DNA of 27,913 nt from Gnetum montanum (GCA_015680685.1 MNCI01011158.1:415665-443577); one strand, 5' to 3'; shown: positions 1-9,494, numbered from the stretch's first letter. Numbers and translations are program-made. The notes: a model not told the origin generated them from the sequence alone.

Positions 1-312
1 AGCTATCCAAACCTTGGATTTCCCATATTTTCAGCACTACCCGAGGACAAGATCCTCCGGAGGGAAATGGGGAGTCTCAGTCTATAACGACAAGGGATTT
101 GGCGGCGCCTCGAGTGCGGGGTCCTGATAGTGTAGGTGGGGTGATTCCCACTTACACCAGTGACGCGTCGTGGGGGAAGCACCTAGCGGCAGAGATAGTG
201 GACGCCTCGGTTCAGCGAAAAAGGCCTCGCTTAACCGACGTGCCTGCGGAACCAGCGGGTGGCATAGACAGGGCTATGCAAGTCAGAGTTCAGCAGAGTA
301 AACCTCCGCCTG

Positions 313-412
313 GTAAGCGTAAAGACATACTGACAGTTATTGCAATTATTGTATGATGCAACTTTATTCAAAGTATTCTGAATCGTTTAAATGTGCTATG
401 TGACATGAACAG
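313..412 (+). other. Intron 1 of the antisense gene
   Basis: Donor is G/GTAAGC and acceptor is GAACAG/CG, 100 nt, phase 1. The frame entering at 312 continues at 413. It contains one GCGTAA word (317-322). Confidence 0.7.
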
Positions 413-592
413 CGAGACCTACGGAGCGATTGACCTCTGAAACAGGGGCAGTAGTATGACGGAGTGGGGAGGGGGCCCCAGTTTTGGAAGAAGAGGCCCC
501 AGCTGTTAGAATAAGCGACGCACAGACCCTTGTGCGTGAAGAGATAGAGGAGGAGGAAAATGTTGACGCACCTCCCACTGTAACCGGTAGAG

Positions 593-662
593 GTAATGAG
601 CGTATTAGAAATCTTAAGGAAGTTTGTTAATAATTAGAAGTCTTAACTTAATTACGCTACAG
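593..662 (+). other. Intron 2 of the antisense gene
   Basis: Donor is AGAG/GTAATG and acceptor is GCTACAG/AT, 70 nt, phase 1. It is AT-rich and carries several in-frame stops, while the flanking exons join in frame. It contains TTACGC at 652-657. Confidence 0.7.
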
Positions 663-791
663 ATGAACAAGATGCATTCACGTCCGTCGCTGTAAGCAGA
701 GCGTGGAGAGCATTTCTTGACAAGTTTACCTTCATGGAAGGCATTGTCAGCGATATGATCGAGCGTCTCGAGCGTGTTGATCCTAGAGCTG

Positions 792-869
792 GTATGTTGC
801 AGCTATAATAGGCTTATTTTATTACAAAGTTGTAAAGTTTTACTTACGTTGGATACTATTTGCTATCAG
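792..869 (+). other. Intron 3 of the antisense gene
   Basis: Donor is GCTG/GTATGT and acceptor is GCTATCAG/GA, 78 nt, phase 1, AT-rich with a pyrimidine-leaning 3' half. The exons on both sides share one frame after removal. Confidence 0.72.
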
Positions 870-1687
870 GAGCTCACCTTCGATGGAACCCTACGAAGCC
901 CATTGACTTGGACACAGTGGAGCCTTCATCAGACGGGGTGGTCATGCCACACAACATTTATGAGGAGATGCATAAATGTGTGTTACGCTCGACTCGCTCC
1001 TTATGGGAGAGTAATAATGTTAATGAAGACCTCTGGAAAAGGCTGCAGAGGTCAGAGAGGGAAAAGGCATCTCTGGCCAAAAAGGTCGGAGACTTAAAAT
1101 CGCGATGCGAATTCCTGCAGGCACGAGAAATGGGTGCAGAGGACTGGCGTACAACTATTATTGATTACTCTCACTATTGGACCACCATCAGGAACAACGT
1201 GCAAACCAATCGGGAGTTGGTGGAACAGAGGATGCAAATAGAGCTATTAGCTCAGAAAAGCCAAGACTAGAAGGATTTCTGTGCAAGTGTGCAAGAGTGG
1301 GGGCAAAAAGAAAAAGATCATAAGCATCTGTATAAGCGAGAAAGTATCACTTATCATCAGCATTACCATGATTCTGCCGTCAAAGCTCAATCCTTACGGG
1401 TATTCCTTGATGTCATTGGCGCATCCAAAGCTTTTGAGAAGTTTCAGGAGTAGGTGACAGTAAGCGCGTCTCCGGAAAGAGAGATTACTCTTTCTGGGGG
1501 CGAGACTACTGTCCCTACTTTCTTCCTTGAACCGCCCCGATGGACTAGTGTGGAAAAGGGGAAGGTGAAAAATGGAACTACTTTGGGAAATGGAGTATGG
1601 TCTGAATTAATTGAAGATGAAATTATGCAATGCCTATGGGTTGGTTTAGATCAGCTCCCCTTTGTTGCAAAAGCAGGAACATCGCGA

Positions 1688-1765
1688 GTAAGTTTGGGTG
1701 TTATTGAATTCAAATTTTCTGGTTTATCCTATGATGGCTTTTACTAATTTATTTACTATATATAG
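1688..1765 (+). other. Intron 4 of the antisense gene
   Basis: Donor is GCGA/GTAAGT and acceptor is TATATAG/GTACC, 78 nt, phase 0. A good branch-site candidate, TTTACTAAT, lies about 20 nt before the acceptor. This is the most convincing of the four introns. Confidence 0.78.
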
Positions 1766-2091
1766 GTACCAGGAGTGGATGAAGAAGGCGAACAGGGTGG
1801 TGAGCAAGTACAGGAAGATGAGCGTAATGACGAAAACCGTTCTCTTGTGGAGCTAGTGTTAGAGCAAGGACCTCATGGAGATGACATTCCTCATGAAGGA
1901 ATACCTTCTAAAAGGGATGGCCCACTTGAGGATGATTTATTAGGCTTAGAGCTGGACCTGAGTGATACGAGTGACAGTGGTATCAGGGGGGATGCGTAAT
2001 TGTGATTTACGCATGATTTTATTGATTGGAATTGAACAATTGTCATATGAATGTCGGAAAGATTGGCTATAAGATCTTCTATATGACTTTA

Positions 2092-2109
2092 AATATTATT
2101 ATTATTATT
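2092..2109. repeat. ATT microsatellite
   Basis: Short run of about five ATT units just downstream of the antisense gene's stop. Confidence 0.8.
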
Positions 2110-2189
2110 TGTATTTTTATGTCTTTATTCATGCAAAGCGTAAGCGGAATTGTTAAAGACTGTGGATAGTTTGTGTTGCTGTAGAATGG

Positions 2190-2353
2190 AATTGCTAGTT
2201 TAAGGCCATCGCAGGCCGCTAGGTAGTGTTTGCGTAAGATACAAGGTATTTTTAGGCCATTGCGGGCCATCACTAGTTTTAGGCCATTGCGGGCCCTTGC
2301 TAGTTTTAGGCCGTTGTGGGCCGCCACTAGTTTAAGGCCGTTGCGGGCCATCT
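2190..2353. repeat. Degenerate 26-27-bp tandem repeat bounded by GGCC
   Basis: Units share a core of TTTAGGCC, a six-base middle, GGGCC and a short tail ending ACTAG or GCTAG. Clear units are at about 2250-2276, 2277-2303 and 2304-2330, with a partial one at 2331-2353 and an outlying one at 2195-2220. The GGCC ends make each unit nearly palindromic. Tat-lineage 3' untranslated regions are known for variable tandem repeats that can seed satellites. Confidence 0.85.
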
Positions 2354-2589
2354 GCGTAAGCCTGGAAGTATAATTGATAACAGCGTACGTTTCTGCGTAA
2401 TTGCGTTAAAGTGACTAATAGCAATCAAAGAGCATAAATTGCATAAAAATGAGGAATGTAAATAGCGTAATAAACAGAAAGCCTAAATACATGTACATAG
2501 AAAACTGTCAATCGAATTCGATAAGCGTAAGCGGAAAACTAGTGGAAGCGTAGCGATGCACGTAAATGCCACTCAGATCAATCGCTAAT

Positions 2590-3510
2590 TCACAATTGTT
2601 TCTTGATGGCCTTTACGTTTAGCGATGCATAAAGACGGGGAGATTTGTGATCTGACTCTTCCATACCATCTTCCTGAAATGGTAGGTTAGCCCAGGCTAG
2701 ACTGTCATCATTCGTTTCAGTTTGTTCAAGGATCCGGGGATGGGTCTGATCATCGGGTGTTTCTATCTCTGAACCCCATTCTTCTTCGATATTGTTAACA
2801 GTCCTAGGGGTCATTTTATCACCGCGTATTACAACCTCTCCCCTTACATAGGGTAGGTGTATTTCTTGGTGTATTGGTGATGAAACTGCCCTCAATTGGG
2901 CTAGCCAGGACCTTCCTAGAATTATGTTGAAATCGGGCATCTCCTCGACAACGAGGAATGTAGCATCTGTTGGGAATTGATCCCCTGCCACAAATTCGAT
3001 GTGCACCGTCCCCTTGACTTGAACCTGTGCTACGTTGAACGACTTTAAGCACATTGTCATTGTGGGACTGATCTGGTCGACAAGACCCAACCTATCCACG
3101 ATGGGATAAGGGATGACATTTGTAGCCATGCCATCGTCCACGTGCACTCTCTGGATCCGATGTTGACCAACCCGGATGGTGATAAACATAGGTTCAGTGG
3201 TCACTTGACCTTTCTCAGGATCATCTTTAATGGATTCTTCATGAAAGGTCAACGAGGTGGGTTTAGGTCGCTTAGTGTCGGAGGGAAACATGACAGCGTG
3301 TATCGCTTCTTCCTCTTCTGGTAAGCTTTCATCCACAGGTATGGATGTCAGCATACAGACCATGGCCTCACAGTGTTTTTGAGACGTCATGAGCAAGTCA
3401 TAGAGGCTCAATGTTGTATTCTTCTGTTTCAGAGCCTGTTTGACTTGCGCAAACACATCGAAAAGGTCCCATTCTCGGCTGGGTGGTTTATCCCCTCTAT
3501 CTTCTTCTAT
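2590..3510 (-). pseudogene. Retropepsin (aspartic protease) domain of the Tat-like element
   Basis: This aspartic protease would cut the Gag-Pro polyprotein inside the virus-like particle. The frame is open from just after the stop at 3511-3513 to TGA 2590-2592. The N-terminal part has the Ser-Leu-hydrophobic pattern seen before Tat proteases. The catalytic loop is His-Val-Asp-Asp-Gly-Met-Ala (Asp-Asp-Gly encoded at 3130-3138), in place of the textbook Asp-Ser/Thr-Gly. The flap side has Ile-Ile-Leu-Gly-Arg-Ser-Trp-Leu near 2900-2935, a hallmark of plant Ty3 proteases. An acidic tail follows. The frame continues that of upstream gag and is separated from it by a single TGA. No RT follows. It is a pseudogene because gag upstream is broken. 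Confidence 0.82.
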
Positions 3511-6364
3511 TCATCCTAAGTGACGAATCTCCCGGGGTAGAACGGCGTCAATTGAAGGGTTGTTTTTCTTCCTGCCGAGGGGAGGTGGCTGTGTTTCTGC
3601 ACCCTTGTCCTGCCCATGAGATGCAGGCGAAGGTACAGAGGCCAAAGGCCTGGGCTTAGGGAAGCCTAGCGTAACATGATTTTTGGCCGCATTAATGGAC
3701 GCGTCTCCTTCCCTTTGTTTATTGGGTGGTGGTTGGTGGTTTGTATTAGAAGCTTTCCCCTGCATAAAAGGGGCAGCCGATGATTTCGGTACTCTGAGAA
3801 TGAAAGGTGCTTTAGATATGGGTGTGGACGTGGTCGCGGTATTACTGTTAGTGCGAGGTTGGGTTAAATCTGGAGAAGGCGCCCGAATGACAAAAGGTGG
3901 CCTCAAGACACCACTAGCTACCGGTGAAAAGCTTGTCCCCCTTGGTGAGCTAGTAGGTACACGCAAAACAAAAGGTTGTTTGGGCGGTACCTTCCTCTCA
4001 CCGTCCGTACTTACCACGTTGATTGTGTATGGTGCGTTATTTGCGTTTAACGGATCCTTGTACACGTGCAACGCCTGGTTTTCGGGATGCATTGGACTAT
4101 TGCCGTCTAGTTTCAGAGAACCATCGTCGATCATGCATTGAATGTCGTCTTTCAACGCCCAGCAGTAATCTGTGTCATGACCACACAACTGGTGGTAGTC
4201 ACAGAAACGGTCCAGCCTGAAAGACCTCAGAACTGGTGGTTTGTCAGGTAGGGCTAAAGAAGGATTCTTCAGCAGTTCACAATGATGCCTGTGACGCTTC
4301 AAAGCTTCTTCGGATATCTTCTTAGTCTGAATGTATCCTGCCCCTAATAGTTGTTTCAATAGTCCTGAATGTTTTATAGGTAGGGTTGTATACTTTGAGT
4401 GATCTTTACGCTCAAAGTTTGGTTTTGGCTGGGGGCTTTTCAGCAGCAGATGTGTCTTGGCTGGTGCTGCTCGCACTAACCGTGGTCTCGGGAGATGCCG
4501 TAGGTGCCTTCTTATTTTTGTTCTTAGTGCCTTCAGCCAGCACAGCTACCATCATTGTTGTTCTTTTACCTTTATCCTTGCCCTTGTTGTTAGCATTTTT
4601 ATAGGCGACATACGCCGGGTCTTTGTTGGCCTCTGTAGCATCTTGGATGCTTTTAGTCTAGGCAAAAGCCTGATGTAAGGAGCTACGGGAAAGGTAATAT
4701 AGCTTAGACTTGATGAAGTCGTTAACTGCTCCTTTGAAAATGGCCAGCAAATGGGCCTCTACGTTTGGCTCATGGATTTCATTCAAAGTAGCACTCCATC
4801 GCTGTATAAACTTTTGGACTGGTTCGAGCAGGTCCTGCTTCACTCCCATAAGTTGATCTAATGTGACCTCCGGCTTTAGGTTGTATTTAAAGCGAGTCAC
4901 GAATTGTGTCAGGAGCTCTTCCATGGTTGAGATGGAAGAGCGAGGGAGGGCTCGATACCAATCCAAAGCTTTCCCTGCCAGAGACATCGCAAAGACACGG
5001 ATGATTGTGTGAGGCCATTGCTGTAACAACAAGGATTCAGATCTAAAGGTAACCAGGTGAGCGTTAGGATCTCCCTTCCCATTATATTTAGTGAAATGGA
5101 GTAAGGACATCCCCGGGGCCAACGACAGCATGGGGACTGCTGGACTAATGGGATCATCTTGATAGAAATCCATGATCTATATGGTGTCAGAGCCAGTGGC
5201 CTTAAGGCATCTAACCTCCTCAGTGAGGGTCTGAATAAGTAAAAAAGCTTGATCTAAGCCTGTTGAGGAAGATGTTTGTACAGAAGGAGCAGGGGGTTGA
5301 CCTGAAAGGGCTACACCAAGCAATGGGAATTGCGCGATAGTTTGTGTGATGGGTGGTACTACAGGGACTGTCCCCATGGGCGAAGCAGCTTGTGGAAGCC
5401 ACCACCCACCGGGTTGAGCAGAGGGATTGGCCGCCATCGGTTGTGCAGGATAGATATTGTGAGGATATTGTGAGACATGCATAGTGGGTGCGGCTAAGGG
5501 TTGCACACTGTATAACGTGGACTGATTATGTGAAATAGGCAGGATCCACTGACCAGCTGTAGGCTGTTGAACGGATTGCTACGACTGAACAGTGGGTTGC
5601 CTTGCAGGGGGCGGCAACAAAAAGGTTTGCACCGGATTTTGTGCCTAGCGAGTTGTAGGGATGGCGTGGGGTTGCACTTGGGGGATGTAATAGGGTGCAG
5701 TGGACGCAGGCACCACCGATGGAATACTGATTACGCGCGGTGAAGAGACCGCCCCCATGTTATTTTGGGGTGGTATTTGCACCTGCAGGACTAATGATTG
5801 CGTGGTCACCTGCGGGATGATAGGAATGTGAGTTTGAGTGGTCATGGTTGGATTAAGAGGGGTGACTTCTCCTGCGAGAGAAAATAGGGGATTTATGTAC
5901 GTATGGGGACTAAGAGTGTGGTATGAATGTTCAGACTGGGCTGCAAGTTCATCTTCCTCTTCTTCCCCATTCTGAGGTTCTAGCACAGACCGTGAAGCCT
6001 GACTCCTAGCCATAACCAGTTGGGTCAGGATTTTGTGATAATGTTCAGTTAGGGGGATAATGTCGTAAGTGGTAGGGGTGAAATCTTGACCCCCTCTGTG
6101 GATCAGCTCAAAGTTTCTTTTCGCTTTGATCTCGGCTCGGCTAAGAGCAAGCTTTGCCTAGATCTTGACGCAAATAAAATTATATTCCTTAGGTGTCACG
6201 ACGATGAATATAGGATCTTTACCCTGTAACCTCAACGAACGATGTGACAGTCCCTGAGGTCCTATGACACCAGAGGCTGGTCCGGTGGCGGCGATGGGAT
6301 TCACAGATGTGGCACCCGAGTCAGTGGTAATCATGGCGGCTGTGGTTGTGTATGCAGAATCCAT
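3511..6364 (-). pseudogene. Gag of the Tat-like element
   Basis: Gag is the capsid and nucleocapsid precursor that packages the element's RNA. ATG at 6364 opens a frame that runs to about 4450. It is broken by in-frame TAG codons at 6158, 5645, 5579, 5177 and 4658 (lowest plus-strand base of each), then shifts by one register around 4.43-4.48 kb and continues to TGA 3511-3513. In order: a Thr/Ala-rich N-terminus, a Gln/Pro-rich linker (about 5880-5220), the retrotransposon gag core (5173-4658, with the Trp-Tyr and Phe...Arg-Phe helices of that family), a Lys-rich linker, and a Cys-His motif C-x2-H-x4-H-x4-C (4162-4203) followed by Leu-Lys and a Leu-rich helix. A Pro/Ser-rich tail leads to protease. 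Most breaks are single point changes, so decay is moderate. Confidence 0.85.
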
Positions 6365-6591
6365 TGGTCGGATAGATTAACAAGAATAAATGACTGGATC
6401 TAAAAAGGTGACGGACAAAGAAGATCATGATTAGGCTTTTTACCCTGTAGGATTCCAAAGGAATCGTTACAGTGATCGATCTACACCACACGATTTTTCG
6501 TAAACTTCCGTAGAGGTATTACATTTACGTCTTCAAAGACGCGGGTATAGATCGCTTACAAGGCTACCCGTGAAATACGGATCAGAGCCTA

Positions 6592-6610
6592 GGCCCTCCT
6601 TCTAGCACCA
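6592..6610 (-). other. Putative primer-binding site of the Tat-like element
   Basis: The minus strand reads TGGTGCTAGAAGGAGGGCC, starting with the TGG expected opposite a tRNA CCA end. It lies about 230 nt before the gag ATG. The tRNA is not identified, and the site is separated from the proposed LTR end by about 14 nt. Chosen by position and TGG start only. Confidence 0.45.
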
Positions 6611-7349
6611 GAAAACTATAACGATGGAAAATGTCAGTAGCTGGAAAAATACCAACAAAATCCGTGTACATAGTCTTAACCACGGATCCATGCAAGGGCT
6701 ATGCTGGAGAAAACGAATCCGCAGTGCCCTGAACGGTCTTGTCGATCAGACAGGGGCTTACACAATCAGTAAATTAACGAATATTATAGATATTTCATGA
6801 AACGATTTGATTCGATGAATCATAAAAGGAGTAGAAAACAATGTAGATAAATTGGAATAACAACAACGTCAACACGACAAGAGGGATCAGATTTAAGAAA
6901 ATGCACAATTCCAAGATCTGCGTTTTGACCCGAAAACTGAGTATATTGTATACAACGTTCTAAATGGAACACTCCACTTATCTTGTGTGAAGTATACACA
7001 AAATAACAAGAAAATTGTTCAACAAGGAGTACAGAATGGAGTTCAATCTACCTCGTAAGCCAGAGATGGGATGCAAGGAAGGTCAAGCTCTGACGTCTAT
7101 CGATCAAATGTTTATGACCAATAAACCTTACAAACCGCACCAGATGATCTCTTGATCTCTGATCTACTCCTTTTGCCTTCGGTAGTCTCTGCTCAAACTT
7201 CCAATAATTGCCAATGGAGAGAACTGTATCTTCGCCAAAGGACTGATCGCTCCTACTGCCAATGCTCAAGCAAATGTCTCTGTCTCTGCTCAAAGGTGAC
7301 AACTGCCAAAATTCAAAGATGTCCCCCCTTGTTTCTTCATCAACCGGAG

Positions 7350-7357
7350 TATTTATA
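7350..7357 (-). promoter_or_regulatory. TATA box of the Tat-like LTR
   Basis: The minus strand reads TATAAATA in a GC-richer setting. Transcription would start some 25-35 nt further left, near 7320, giving the genomic RNA of the element. Confidence 0.65.
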
Positions 7358-7591
7358 AGTTCGACAACATGTGGAGAAGGCATGGCCCTGATGACATGTG
7401 TCTCGAACCTTCAAAATACCGTTGACTTGGTAAACTTTATTTTGAAACTGGCCATGTCGCGTCACATTTTTGGGAGAAGGGGCAACGTACGCTGTCAACA
7501 CTTTTGCCAAAGCTGCTTCATGATTACGCACAATATGCTCATCAGCGTATTGTGCGTGTGGATAGCAGATGTGTAACTGCTTTAGCCGGCT

Positions 7592-8017
7592 TTACGCTGT
7601 ATTACACTTGTTTACGCTGCGTCGCATGGTAGAGCGTAATAGAGGATGGGAGTAGTTGATGCCAGCTGTTTTACGCTTATTTACACCGCAAGGCATAATA
7701 GAGCGTAAAAATGGTCAACTTTACAACAAATTACGCTTGTCCACGCTGTGTAACGTAACGAGCGTAAAGCGACCAATCTGCAAAAAAGAATAAATCAATC
7801 TGCTACGCTTCCTTTGACTCTGACTTTGCTTTTCTTGAAGCTCGTTACGCTGCTCTGCATAAACTCAACCCTGAGCAAAAGACTTAGCTGAATATGCGAC
7901 AAGTCTTAAACTTTAAACTGCGTCAAAATTGCCGAAGTAAGTTACTTTCTGATATCGGGCTATGCTAAATAGAGTTACGTTGAGCGACACTACGCTATGT
8001 TGCGTAATGTAGCGTAA
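7592..8017. repeat. U3 array of TTACGCT/AGCGTAA inverted repeats at about 60-bp spacing
   Basis: Arms TTACGCT and AGCGTAA pair at 7612-7618/7633-7639, 7671-7677/7702-7708 and 7731-7737/7761-7767, so the left arms recur at 59 and 60 bp. A further pair, TACGCTA/TAGCGTA, is at 7991-7997/8010-8016. Single words are at 7524, 7592, 7845 and 8002. All lie upstream of the TATA box in element orientation. Confidence 0.8.
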
Positions 8018-8175
8018 AGAGAGAAAACAAAGTAAGGTTAAAATCTGTGAGAAACTCGGAGACTTGATGCTGCGCGCCTCTTTGCTTTGTTCTGTCTTCT
8101 GGATTGCTGTCGCAAACTTCCGCCCGAATCGTGAATCTTTGCCTGAGGCCGATTCGCAATTTCTGCGGTGTTTCA

Positions 8176-8180
8176 ATACT
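8176..8180. other. Presumed target-site duplication of the Tat-like insertion (one side)
   Basis: ATACT directly abuts the TG start of the Tat-like LTR inside the gag of the Athila-like element. Its partner would be left of the window, so this is an inference from the 5-bp rule of Ty3 elements. Confidence 0.45.
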
Positions 8181-9400
8181 TATCGTTGAAGAGTTCTAAC
8201 ATTGTACTCCACCTCCTGATCATTTCCGGTTCTAAGGACCGGTACCAACTCTCTACTTCTTTGGTGAGTGTCCTGGGAAATAACTTAAGTTTTTGCCACT
8301 CATCTTCTATATTTTTCAAGGCATAGGCATCGTGGAATGCCTGTAAATGATGTTGCGGATCAGCGTTGTATCCCCCCTCAAAGCATGGGATGTTATTCAT
8401 GTCTAAGCATTTGATCTGACTATCTTTTAAATGCCTTGTAGGAATTCTAACAGCCTCCGTTATATCAAGCATAATTCAGGTTGCAAGTAGGGGCTCATCA
8501 TGATTATCTCTTTCATGATGCTTGTAATTTTTTTGTTGTTCCCTACTTTCCCTTCGTTCATGCCCTTGTCATCTCTCTTGACTCTCTCGTCAAGGTCTCT
8601 CATTTTTCTTACCTTTATCCTCTCCATTATGCTCATGATGGTTGCGTCCATATGTGAAAGGAGAGGGTGAATGATGTGAAGAAGGGAAAGAAGAAGGAGA
8701 ACCATCATCATGACAATGTTTCCTACCTTCTATTCGGCTGCTACAGCCCCAATCGTGGTGATGATCTAAGTGCCTGTCCTTATCATGAGTTTTTGTTCCC
8801 TCTGTGAACAGTTGGTGTTCACGGGGGTCAGAACCAGTGTTATGTATCATTGAGCATAGGTTCTAATACCCAGCCTCCTCACCATCATTAGGAGGGGAAA
8901 CATCTCTTGATAGAGAACCTGTTGTAAGTGGTTCACCATCTTTAGTTTCACTTAGGACATGCGGGACCTCCTTACCCTTCAACAGTGTATGTTGGCTCTC
9001 CTACCTTGAGTCCCTCATATGTTGTGCTTCTGTGGGACAATAATCCCTTAAGTCAAAATCTTCTGCAACGTATTCAGCGTATAATTCTGTCATGCCAATC
9101 TGTGCCAAGGTACGGAGAAGCATGTTTGAAACTGATCGATCTAGGGGTAACACGATGTTACCTTGCAAATCTCTCCATCACAGTTGTTCGTCTTGATGGA
9201 GGATAAAGGTAAATTTTGGAATATACTCATCGGGATGAGTATAAACTATCTTGTATTGTTTAGGACTTGGCTGATTTCAGTTGTGTGTTTTTGACTACTG
9301 ACTATCCTTTGTATTATCCCTAGGTGGTGAGTTGCTCTTGTTAGAAGAAGAGATTTTTATCGGTGTGCTATTTCACCGTTATATAAATTTTTTCTTGATT
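8176..9400 (-). pseudogene. Gag N-terminal half of the interrupted Athila-like element
   Basis: Capsid precursor fragment. The best part, 8472-8176, aligns without gaps to the plus copy near 14020-14310, about 76 of 99 residues identical by hand count. It includes the Trp-Gln-Lys-Leu-Lys, Phe-Pro-Arg-Thr-Leu and Ser-Trp-Tyr motifs of the retrotransposon gag core. Upstream the coding signal moves between frames (8850-8590, 8711-8460), so indels are present. The N-terminal His-Pro-Asp-Glu-Tyr block of the plus copy has a counterpart near 9240. At the codon where the plus copy has TAA (13063) this copy keeps CAA. Coding stops at 8176 because the Tat-like LTR begins there. Confidence 0.82.
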
Positions 9401-9475
9401 AACCCAAAGGTTCATTTAGGCTCCCAATGATGTGAGTGATATCCTTTATGTTCTATTCGACGCACAAACACTTAG

Positions 9476-9493
9476 TCCTCAGCAACGGTGCCA
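9476..9493 (-). other. Primer-binding site, tRNA-Asp type
   Basis: The minus strand reads TGGCACCGTTGCTGAGGA, one base after the LTR end. It differs by a few transitions from the complement of the 3' end of plant tRNA-Asp. Confidence 0.8.
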
Positions 9494-9494
9494 A

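Larger units (their letters stand above)
1..1999 (+). pseudogene. Spliced gene antisense to the Tat-like element (five exons visible, 5' end missing)
   Basis: Product not recognised. One reading frame runs through exons at about 1-312, 413-592, 663-791, 870-1687 and 1766-1999, ending at TAA 1997-1999. The four introns begin GT, end AG, are 70-100 nt long and have phases 1, 1, 1 and 0, and each junction keeps the frame. Exon 1 is open back to base 3, so the start is off the window. Exon 4 encodes a charged, heptad-like stretch (about 1020-1270) that should form a coiled coil; exon 5 is very acidic. Three in-frame stops break it: TGA 457-459, TAG 1268-1270 and TAG 1451-1453, each explicable as one C-to-T change. 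Tat elements are known to carry extra antisense ORFs near their 3' end, and this fits that position. Similarity to a plant mobile domain cannot be judged because the N-terminus is missing. Confidence 0.72.
2000..2589. other. Non-coding spacer between antisense gene and protease, GCGTAA-rich
   Basis: No reading frame resembling pol is seen on either strand, although RT should begin here in a normal Tat element. The stretch holds an ATT run, a GGCC-bounded tandem repeat, and repeated GCGTAA words (TTACGC on the other strand) at 2007, 2138, 2232, 2354, 2395, 2465 and 2525, with another at the stop codon, 1994-1999. The 14-mer AAGCGTAAGCGGAA occurs twice, at 2136-2149 and 2523-2536. Confidence 0.75.
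1..8175 (-). mobile_element. Tat-like Ty3/gypsy retrotransposon lacking visible pol, partial
   Basis: Read from right to left the order is LTR, primer site, gag, retropepsin, repeat-rich spacer, then a gene on the opposite strand. The lineage call rests on the gag C-terminal Cys-His motif, followed by a Leu-Lys helix, and on the form of the protease. The right end is set where the gag of another element stops abruptly at Phe-Asn-Asp-Lys-Tyr and a sequence starting TGAAACACC begins on the minus strand. The left end and 3' LTR lie outside the window. No reverse transcriptase, RNase H or integrase motif occurs between the protease and the antisense gene, where they are expected. The element looks like a non-autonomous derivative, but pol placed beyond the left edge cannot be excluded. 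Confidence 0.8.
6625..8175 (-). repeat. 5' LTR of the Tat-like element (left boundary approximate)
   Basis: The LTR starts (minus strand) at TGAAACACC where the host element's gag is interrupted at 8175, and is proposed to end at CA near 6625 just before the primer site. U3 is the part above about 7357 and holds tandem TTACGCT/AGCGTAA hairpins; R-U5 is below. No second copy is in the window to confirm the limits. The right end is firm, the left end may be off by tens of bases. Confidence 0.6.

Noticed and set aside
3683-4141. 152-codon plus-strand ORF
   Set aside because: Shadow of the well-supported gag frame on the minus strand.
5182-5196. TGGTGTCAGAGCCAG on the plus strand, like an initiator-Met tRNA primer site
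   Set aside because: It lies inside gag of the minus-strand element, with no LTR end beside it; a chance match.
7048-7383. 111-codon ORF on the minus strand inside the Tat-like LTR
   Set aside because: Its start lies upstream of the TATA box, so the predicted transcript would not contain it, and it has no family features.
8985-9206. 73-codon plus-strand ORF
   Set aside because: Antisense shadow of the decayed Athila-like gag N-terminus.
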